From an uncultured Nocardioides sp. (GTDB taxonomy: Bacteria; Actinomycetota; Actinomycetes; Propionibacteriales; Nocardioidaceae), in assembly GCF_946885725.1 (NCBI RefSeq), contig NZ_CAMPGZ010000007.1, forward strand, positions 1-40,009: a DNA stretch of 40,009 nucleotides, in the 5' to 3' direction. This document shows, in pieces, positions 33,348 to 40,009 of this stretch; position 1 is the stretch's first letter, and every line of letters begins with the position of its first letter. The notes below the pieces were generated by a model. It did no database searches, was not told the origin of the DNA, and was given only the letters and a program-made list of their open reading frames with translations. The position numbers and the translations under genes were made by a program.

Positions 33348-34255
33348 GCGAGACGTGGTCTCGACAGGGGGTTCCTGAGGAGGCGAGGAACGAGTCGTCT
33401 CGAAGGGCTCGACCACCCGGCGGGAACCGGCCGCCCGCACCGGAGCCGCTGCCGCACCCGGTGGTCGACAACCACTGCCACCTCGACATCACCCGCGACG
33501 GCGAGGAGCCGGTCGGCGTCGACGAGGCGGTCGCGGCGGCGACAGCGGTCGGGGTGCCGAGGATCGTGCAGATCGGCTGCGACCTGCCCGGCGCGCGCTG
33601 GGCGGTCGAGGCCGCCGGGACCCACGACGCGCTCGTCGCCGGCGTGGCGATCCACCCCAACGAGGCACCGCGGCTCGCCGCCGCCGGCCGGCTCGAGGAG
33701 GCGCTCGACGAGATCGAGCGGCTGGCGTCCTCCAGTGACCGGGTGCGGGCGGTGGGGGAGACCGGCCTCGACTACTTCCGGACCGGGGAGGACGGTGTCG
33801 CCGCCCAGCACCACTCGTTCCGGCGCCACATCGAGATGGCCAAGCGGCTGGGCAGGACGCTGGTGATCCACGACCGCGACGCCCACGACGACGTGCTGCG
33901 GATCCTCGACGAGGAGGGCGCGCCGGAACGGTTCGTCATGCACTGCTTCTCCGGCGACGCCGAGTTCGCCCGCGCCTGCCTGGACCGCGGCGGCTGGCTG
34001 TCGTTCGCAGGCACCGTCACGTTCAGGAACGCCGAGCCGCTGCGCGAGGCGCTCCGGGTGACGCCGCGCGACCGCGTACTCGTCGAGACCGACGCGCCGT
34101 ACCTCACCCCGATGCCGTACCGCGGACGCGCCAACGCGTCGTACCTGGTGCCGCTGACCATGCGGACGATGGCCGAGGTGCGCGGCGACGACCTGGCCGA
34201 GCTGTGTGCCGCCGTGGACGCCAACACGGAGGCCGCGTTCGGGGGTGCCTGGTAA
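33344..34255 (+). CDS. tatD: TatD family metal-dependent hydrolase with a repeat-derived N-terminus
   Basis: 303 residues. The amidohydrolase core begins at VVDNHCHLD (H-x-H metal site, about residues 41-49) and continues with GETGLDYF (Glu), RTLVIHDRDAHDD (His), RFVMHCFSG (His) and VLVETDAPYL (Asp), so all metal ligands are present. TatD proteins are 3'-5' exonucleases or D-aminoacyl hydrolases. The first 25 or so residues (ETWSRQGVPEEARNESSRRARPPG) are encoded by REP-like copy 6, inserted right behind the start codon that overlaps the rsmI stop. Later GTG starts (around 33460) would remove it. The M. tuberculosis counterpart is Rv1008. Confidence 0.92.
   Translation: MSETWSRQGVPEEARNESSRRARPPGGNRPPAPEPLPHPVVDNHCHLDITRDGEEPVGVDEAVAAATAVGVPRIVQIGCDLPGARWAVEAAGTHDALVAGVAIHPNEAPRLAAAGRLEEALDEIERLASSSDRVRAVGETGLDYFRTGEDGVAAQHHSFRRHIEMAKRLGRTLVIHDRDAHDDVLRILDEEGAPERFVMHCFSGDAEFARACLDRGGWLSFAGTVTFRNAEPLREALRVTPRDRVLVETDAPYLTPMPYRGRANASYLVPLTMRTMAEVRGDDLAELCAAVDANTEAAFGGAW
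33355..33416. repeat. REP-like repeat, long copy 6, inside the tatD reading frame
   Basis: GTGGTCTCGACAGGGGG starts it and CGAAGGGCTCGACCAC ends it: nearly the inverse complement of the long copy at 20295-20375. It lies in frame just behind the tatD ATG and creates an N-terminal extension. Confidence 0.8.
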
Positions 34256-34316
34256 GCGAGGTTCGTCCCGGTTCGGATGTAGGCAACATCCGTCTGGACC
34301 GGTCGTGAACGCGTGA

Positions 34317-35711
<1,395 letters not shown>

Positions 35712-35727
35712 CCACCCCGACGCTGGA

Positions 35728-35733
35728 TAGTGT
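35728..35733 (+). promoter_or_regulatory. -10 box of a leaderless promoter for rsmA
   Basis: TAGTGT lies 7 bases before the GTG at 35741, in the 29-base gap behind rpfB. Confidence 0.5.
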
Positions 35734-35740
35734 CGCCCGC

Positions 35741-36622
35741 GTGGGCGACGACTTCACCTCCGCCGGCCCGAGACTCCTCGGGCCGGCGGACGTGCGTCGG
35801 ATCGCCGCCGCGCTGGACCTGCGACCCACCAAGCAGCGTGGGCAGAACTTCGTCATCGACCCCAACACGGTGCGGCGCATCGTGCGCACGTCCGGGGTCG
35901 GCCCCGACGACGTCGTCGTCGAGGTCGGGCCCGGCCTCGGCTCGCTGACCCTCGCCCTGCTCGCAGAGGTACGGCACGTGGTGGCCATCGAGGTCGACCC
36001 GGTCCTCGCACGTGCCCTGCCGGCGACCGTGGCCGACCGCGCGCCCGAGCTCGTCGACCGGTTCGAGGTCGTCGAGGCCGACGCGCTGCGCGTCAAGGAG
36101 ATCCCCGGCCCGCCACCGACCGCGCTGGTGGCCAACCTGCCCTACAACGTCTCGGTCCCGGTGCTGCTGCACCTGATGGACCTGCTGCCGTCGCTGCGGC
36201 ACGGCCTGGTGATGGTGCAGTCGGAGGTGGCCGACCGGCTCGCCGCGCCGCCCGGGTCGCGCACCTACGGCGTGCCGTCGGTGAAGGCGGCGTGGTTCGC
36301 CGAGGTGAAGCGCGCCGGCGCGATCGGTCGCAACGTCTTCTGGCCCGCCCCCAACGTCGACTCCGGGCTGGTGGCCTGGGAGCACCGCGACCCGCCGACC
36401 ACGAGGGTGAGCCGCGAGCAGGTGTTCGCGGTCGTCGACGCGGCCTTCGCGCAGCGCCGCAAGACGCTGCGCTCCACGCTCAAGTCCCTGGCCGGCTCCG
36501 CGGCGGCCGCCGAGGCGGCCCTGGTGCGTGCCGGGGTCGACCCGCAGGCGCGCGGCGAGATGCTGCGCGTCGAGGACTTCGCCCGCATCGCGGAGGAGCT
36601 GCGGCGGGAGACCACCTCGTGA
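35741..36622 (+). CDS. rsmA: 16S rRNA (adenine(1518)-N6/adenine(1519)-N6)-dimethyltransferase
   Basis: 293 residues, the usual RsmA/KsgA length. [22 protein letters not shown] (substrate loop), [20 protein letters not shown] (SAM site) and [20 protein letters not shown] (the catalytic N-L-P-Y) are all present, as is the C-terminal helical half ([25 protein letters not shown]). It dimethylates two adenines at the 3' end of 16S rRNA. Its stop overlaps the ispE GTG (GTGA), so rsmA-ispE are coupled. The GTG at 35741 is leaderless-like. Confidence 0.95.
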   Translation: MGDDFTSAGPRLLGPADVRRIAAALDLRPTKQRGQNFVIDPNTVRRIVRTSGVGPDDVVVEVGPGLGSLTLALLAEVRHVVAIEVDPVLARALPATVADRAPELVDRFEVVEADALRVKEIPGPPPTALVANLPYNVSVPVLLHLMDLLPSLRHGLVMVQSEVADRLAAPPGSRTYGVPSVKAAWFAEVKRAGAIGRNVFWPAPNVDSGLVAWEHRDPPTTRVSREQVFAVVDAAFAQRRKTLRSTLKSLAGSAAAAEAALVRAGVDPQARGEMLRVEDFARIAEELRRETTS

Positions 36623-37557
36623 CGGCCGCCGGCGACGTGAGCCCCGCCTGGGTGCGTGCCTCGGCACCCGCCAAGATCAACCTGCACCTCGGCGTGGGTG
36701 CCGTGCGCGAGGACGGCTACCACCCGCTCGCGACCGTCTACCAGGCCGTCGGGCTGCTCGACGAGGTGACCGTCGCCCCCGCGGACGACTGGACCGTGAC
36801 GGTGGCCGGCGACGACCGCCTCTCGCTCTCCGACGTACCGACCGACGGGGCGAACATCGCCCTTCGCGCGGCCCGCCTGCTCGCCGAGCACAGCGGCGTT
36901 CTCGAGCCGGTGTCGGTGCACATCGACAAGGGCATCCCCGTCGCCGGCGGCATGGCCGGCGGCAGCGCCGACGCCGCGGCCGCCCTGGTCGCGTGCGATG
37001 TGCTCTGGGAGCTCGGCACCTCGCGCGAGGAGCTGATGGTGCTCGCGTCGGAGCTCGGCAGCGACGTGCCGTTCGCCCTCGTCGGCGGCACCGCCGTCGG
37101 CACCGGCCGCGGCGAGCACGTCGTGCCGGCGATGGTGCGCGGGGAGTACTGGTGGGTGGTCGCGGGCGCCGCCACCGGCCTGTCGACCCCAGCGGTGTAC
37201 GGCGAGTTCGACGTGCTCTCGGCCGGCACCGCCGTGCCCGAGCCGGAGATCCCCGAGCAGCTCATGGAGGCGCTGCGCGGCCACGACCTCGAAAAGCTCG
37301 CGCTGTCGCTGCACAACGACCTGGAGCCGGCCGCGCTGCGCCTGCGCCCCGAGATCGGTGAGGTGCTGACCGCCGGGATCGACGAGACCGCCGTCGGTGC
37401 CATGGTGTCCGGCTCCGGCCCGAGCTGCCTGTTCCTGTGCACCGGACGCGAGCACGCCCAGCAGGTCGCGCAGGGGCTGCGCTCCGCCGGTCTCGGCGAC
37501 CCGGTCCTGGTCGCCCGTGGTCCGGTCCCGGGTGCGCGCGTGGAGCGGGTGGGCTGA
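36619..37557 (+). CDS. ispE: 4-diphosphocytidyl-2-C-methyl-D-erythritol kinase
   Basis: 312 residues, GHMP kinase family. [23 protein letters not shown] (substrate-binding start), the GHMP motif [17 protein letters not shown] (about 110-127) and [11 protein letters not shown] (C-terminal glycine motif) are all present. IspE phosphorylates CDP-methylerythritol in the non-mevalonate isoprenoid pathway. It starts inside the rsmA stop and ends exactly where the ABC-F GTG begins, so rsmA-ispE-ABC-F form one tight operon. The rpfB-rsmA-ispE order matches Rv1009-Rv1011. Confidence 0.96.
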   Translation: MTAAGDVSPAWVRASAPAKINLHLGVGAVREDGYHPLATVYQAVGLLDEVTVAPADDWTVTVAGDDRLSLSDVPTDGANIALRAARLLAEHSGVLEPVSVHIDKGIPVAGGMAGGSADAAAALVACDVLWELGTSREELMVLASELGSDVPFALVGGTAVGTGRGEHVVPAMVRGEYWWVVAGAATGLSTPAVYGEFDVLSAGTAVPEPEIPEQLMEALRGHDLEKLALSLHNDLEPAALRLRPEIGEVLTAGIDETAVGAMVSGSGPSCLFLCTGREHAQQVAQGLRSAGLGDPVLVARGPVPGARVERVG

Positions 37558-39324
37558 GTGGCCGTCACCAACCTGGTCAGCCTCGAGCGGGTCTCGAAGT
37601 CCTACGGCATAAGGCCGCTGCTCGACGACGTGTCACTCGGCGTCGGTGCCGGGGAGCGGATCGGCGTCGTCGGCCGCAACGGCGACGGCAAGACCACGCT
37701 GCTGCGCGTGCTCACGGGCGTCGAGGAGCCCGACAGCGGCAGGGTGGCGCGCAACCGCGGGCTCCGGCTCGGCTACCTGACCCAGGGCGACGACCTCGAT
37801 CCGGGCGTCACCGTGCGGCACGCGGTCCTCGGCGACATGGCCGACCACGAGTGGGCCGCCGACGCGACGACCCGCGAGACCGTCGAGGTGCTGCTCGCCG
37901 GCATCGAGCTCGACCGCACCGTCGACGGCCTGTCCGGCGGCGAGCGCCGTCGCTGCTCGCTGGCCCGGCTGCTGCTCGAGGACCACGACATGATCGTGCT
38001 CGACGAGCCGACGAACCATCTCGACGTCGAGGCGGTCGCCTGGTTGGCGCGCCACCTCGTCCGACGCACCTCCGCCCTCGTCGTGGTGACGCACGACCGC
38101 TGGTTCCTGGACGAGGTCTGCGAGCGGACGTGGGAGGTGCACGACGGTGTGGTCGACGTGTACGACGGCGGCTACGCGGCGTTCGTGCTGGCCAAGGCCG
38201 AGCGGCAGCGCCAGGCCGCGGCGAGCGAGGCGCGGCGGCAGAACCTCGTCCGCAAGGAGCTGGCCTGGCTGCGCCGAGGCGCGCCCGCGCGGACGAGCAA
38301 GCCGAAGTTCCGCATCGACGCGGCCAACGTGCTGATCGAGGACGTGCCGCCGCCGCGGGACCGGCTGGAGCTGCAGGCGTTCGCGACGCAGCGGCTCGGC
38401 AAGGACGTGATCGACGTCGAGGACGTCGACCTGGTGCGCGGCGACCGGACCCTGCTGCGGCACGCCACCTGGCGGCTCGGGCCGGGGGACCGTGTGGGTC
38501 TCGTCGGCGTCAACGGGGCCGGCAAGACCTCGGTGCTCCGGCTGCTCGCCGGCGAGCTCCAGCCGTCCGCCGGCCGGGTGCGCCGCGGTCGCACGGTCGC
38601 GCTCGAGCACCTGACCCAGTCGGTCACTGAGGTCGACCCCGACGAGCGGGTGCTGGAGTCGGTCGAGAACATCAAGCGCGTCGCCAAGGTCGCCGGCGGC
38701 GAGGTGACGGCCACGTCGATGCTGGAGCGGTTCGGCTTCACCGGCGACCGGCTCACCGCCCGCGTCGGCGACCTGTCGGGTGGGGAGCGGCGGCGGTTCC
38801 AGCTGCTGCGGCTGCTGCTGTCGGAGCCCAACGTGCTGCTGCTCGACGAGCCGACCAACGACCTCGACATCGAGACGCTCAACGTCCTCGAGGACTTCCT
38901 CGACGGCTGGCCCGGAACGCTCGTGGTGGTCTCGCACGACCGGTACTTTCTCGAGCGCGTCTGCGACACCGTCTGGGCGCTGCTCGACGACGGGCAGGTG
39001 TCGCTGCTCCCGCGTGGGGTCGAGGAGTACCTCGAGCGACGGGAGGCCGCGCTCGCCGCCGCCGCGCCCGAGCCCGCTTCTGCCACTCCCGCCGACGCCG
39101 TACCGACCGCGCAGGAGCAGCGCGAGGCCCGCAAGAGCGTCGCCCGCATCGACAAGCAGCTCGCCAAGCTGGCCGAGCGAGAGGCCGCGCTGCACGAGCA
39201 GCTGGCGGCGCACGCGACCGACTACGAGAAGCTCGCCGAGCTCGACGCGCAGCTCAAGGCCGTCGTGGCCGAGAAGGAGGCGCTCGAGGAGGAGTGGCTC
39301 GAGGCCGCAGAGCTCCTGGAGTAG
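37558..39324 (+). CDS. ABC-F family ATP-binding protein
   Basis: 588 residues with two ABC cassettes and no membrane part. Cassette 1 (about 5-215): Walker A GRNGDGKTTLL, signature LSGGERRR, Walker B MIVLDEPTNHLD. Cassette 2 (about 285-490): Walker A GVNGAGKTSVL, signature LSGGERRRFQ, Walker B VLLLDEPTNDLD. The linker (KAERQRQAAASEARRQNL) is short, and the C-terminus is a coiled-coil extension (about 515-588; ARIDKQLAKLAEREAALHEQL). ABC-F proteins act on the ribosome, either as translation factors (EttA, Uup) or in antibiotic protection. I cannot tell which here; the C-terminal coil points to a Uup/EttA-like role. The GTG at 37558 follows the ispE stop directly. Confidence 0.94.
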   Translation: MAVTNLVSLERVSKSYGIRPLLDDVSLGVGAGERIGVVGRNGDGKTTLLRVLTGVEEPDSGRVARNRGLRLGYLTQGDDLDPGVTVRHAVLGDMADHEWAADATTRETVEVLLAGIELDRTVDGLSGGERRRCSLARLLLEDHDMIVLDEPTNHLDVEAVAWLARHLVRRTSALVVVTHDRWFLDEVCERTWEVHDGVVDVYDGGYAAFVLAKAERQRQAAASEARRQNLVRKELAWLRRGAPARTSKPKFRIDAANVLIEDVPPPRDRLELQAFATQRLGKDVIDVEDVDLVRGDRTLLRHATWRLGPGDRVGLVGVNGAGKTSVLRLLAGELQPSAGRVRRGRTVALEHLTQSVTEVDPDERVLESVENIKRVAKVAGGEVTATSMLERFGFTGDRLTARVGDLSGGERRRFQLLRLLLSEPNVLLLDEPTNDLDIETLNVLEDFLDGWPGTLVVVSHDRYFLERVCDTVWALLDDGQVSLLPRGVEEYLERREAALAAAAPEPASATPADAVPTAQEQREARKSVARIDKQLAKLAEREAALHEQLAAHATDYEKLAELDAQLKAVVAEKEALEEEWLEAAELLE

Positions 39325-39362
39325 CGCTCTCGGTCACCCGAACGACGGCTCGATCGGCCGGG

Positions 39363-39863
39363 TCAGCTCTCGAACGCCACGACCAGCGAGCGGAGCAGAT
39401 CGGCCAGCTGCTTCTGCTCGTCCGGGTCGAGGCCGGCGAGCAGCTCCCGCTCACGGGCGAGCAGGGCCGACAGCGCGTTGTCGACGGTCGCCCGGCCGGC
39501 GTCGGTGAGCCGGACCAGCACGCCTCGCCGGTCACGCGGGTCGGGCAGCCGCTCGACGAAGCCGCGCGCGACGAGCCGGTCGACCCGGTTGGTCATCGTG
39601 CCGCTGGTCACCAGCGTCTCGCGCAGCAGGCGGCCGGGGGAGAGCTCGTAGGGGGCGCCGGCCCGCCGCAGCGCGGCCAGCACATCGAACTCCCAGGTCT
39701 CCAGCGCGTGCTCGGTGAACGCCTGCCGGCGGGCTCGGTCCAGATGGTGGCTGAGCCGGCTGACCCGGCTGAGCACCTCCATCGGGGCCAGGTCGAGGTC
39801 CGCACGCTCCCGGCGCCAGGCGTCGACGAGACGGTCGACCTCGTCCTGCTGCGGCTCGGGCAT
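39363..39863 (-). CDS. MarR family transcriptional regulator
   Basis: 166 residues. The winged helix-turn-helix is visible: LETWEFDVLAALRRAGAPYELSPGRLLRETLVTSGTMTNRVDRLVARGFVERLPDPRDRRGVLVRLTDAGR is the classic MarR core (about 60-130), with flanking dimerisation helices (LSALLARERELLAGLDPDEQKQLADLL). The ATG at 39863 lies 6 bases behind a -10-like TAGTCT. It is divergent from a truncated gene at 39960, and the shared intergenic region holds two TCTTGAC-based palindromes, the likely binding sites. The ligand is unknown. Confidence 0.92.
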   Translation of the reverse strand: MPEPQQDEVDRLVDAWRRERADLDLAPMEVLSRVSRLSHHLDRARRQAFTEHALETWEFDVLAALRRAGAPYELSPGRLLRETLVTSGTMTNRVDRLVARGFVERLPDPRDRRGVLVRLTDAGRATVDNALSALLARERELLAGLDPDEQKQLADLLRSLVVAFES

Positions 39864-39869
39864 GCGTCC

Positions 39870-39875
39870 AGACTA
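39870..39875 (-). promoter_or_regulatory. -10 box of a leaderless promoter for marR
   Basis: TAGTCT on the minus strand, 6 bases before the ATG at 39863. Confidence 0.5.
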
Positions 39876-39886
39876 CTCGTGAAGAT

Positions 39887-39936
39887 TCTTGACATCGAGA
39901 CATCTGCCGAGGAGGATGTATCTTGACGTCAAGATA
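39887..39936. promoter_or_regulatory. Pair of MarR operator-like palindromes
   Basis: The perfect 18-bp palindrome TATCTTGACGTCAAGATA (39919-39936) and an imperfect copy TTCTTGACATCGAGA (39887-39900) share the TCTTGAC core, with centres 34 bases apart (about three helical turns). They lie between marR and the next divergent gene, so the regulator probably controls both. Confidence 0.7.
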
Positions 39937-39959
39937 TCTCTCGAGGAGTAGAGGCTCGC

Positions 39960-40009
39960 ATGGCGGCGACGGCGCGGACCCGTACAGCAACCCACACGGC
40001 GACCCACAC
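39960..40009 (+). CDS. Start of a divergent gene, cut by the window edge
   Basis: Only 16 codons are visible (MAATARTRTATHTATH), with GAGG 5 bases upstream of the ATG. Genes divergent from such MarR regulators are often drug or metabolite exporters, but nothing in 16 residues shows this. Confidence 0.5.
   Translation, partial: MAATARTRTATHTATH

Overview
The window looks like chromosomal DNA of a high-GC actinobacterium close to Nocardioides. The clues are the very GC-rich sequence, frequent GTG starts, a PMT-type mannosyltransferase, an RpfB-type resuscitation factor, SARP and ANTAR regulators, an FBP-domain/TetR pair and short dispersed palindromes whose translation reads VVELVETT. This is a judgement from gene content and not a phylogeny. 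No transposase, integrase, phage gene or CRISPR array was seen.

Layout. (1) Positions 1-7170, plus strand, conserved block: the 3' end of a penicillin-acylase gene, a 5-formyl-THF cyclo-ligase, a small GIY-YIG nuclease (minus strand), a eukaryotic-type UDP-glucose pyrophosphorylase, a gephyrin-like MoeA protein (Glp), MoaC, Mog, a RimJ-type acetyltransferase, a SepX/GlpR-like membrane protein and tRNA-Ala(CGC). The order matches the Rv0992c-Rv0996 region of Mycobacterium tuberculosis, where the MoeA homologue and the membrane protein are a divisome pair. (2) Positions 7.2-30.7 kb, accessory and rich in signalling genes: three stand-alone STAS proteins, a PAS-GAF-ANTAR protein, CheB, a frameshifted CheR-PAS, a three-domain STAS-HATPase-SsgA-like fusion, a TetR/FBP operon with a clear operator, an MFS transporter with an exact 727-bp tandem duplication, a FAD/Rieske oxidoreductase, a SARP regulator with a broken P-loop, a 1837-residue secreted haem peroxidase with RTX repeats, a 45-residue secreted peptide and an EAL protein. 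(3) Positions 30.7-39.3 kb, conserved block: protein mannosyltransferase, divergent rsmI-tatD, then rpfB, rsmA, ispE and an ABC-F protein, matching Rv1002c-Rv1011. (4) Positions 39.36-40.0 kb: a MarR regulator facing a truncated gene across two operator-like palindromes.

How the genes work together. Block 1 joins precursor supply (UDP-glucose, folate, molybdopterin) to cell division. Block 3 joins envelope glycosylation, peptidoglycan remodelling on resuscitation, rRNA methylation and isoprenoid supply. The middle segment carries input modules (PAS, GAF, STAS) and output modules (ANTAR, HATPase, EAL) with CheB/CheR enzymes but no chemoreceptor, so it is probably not a motility pathway.

Most notable: the STAS-HATPase-SsgA-like fusion; four STAS modules that all lack the phosphorylatable serine; the 4-base deletion that splits CheR from its PAS half; the 727-bp tandem duplication; REP-like palindromes that became coding sequence in two genes; and a recurring leaderless promoter layout (a TANNNT-like box 6-7 bases before the start codon).
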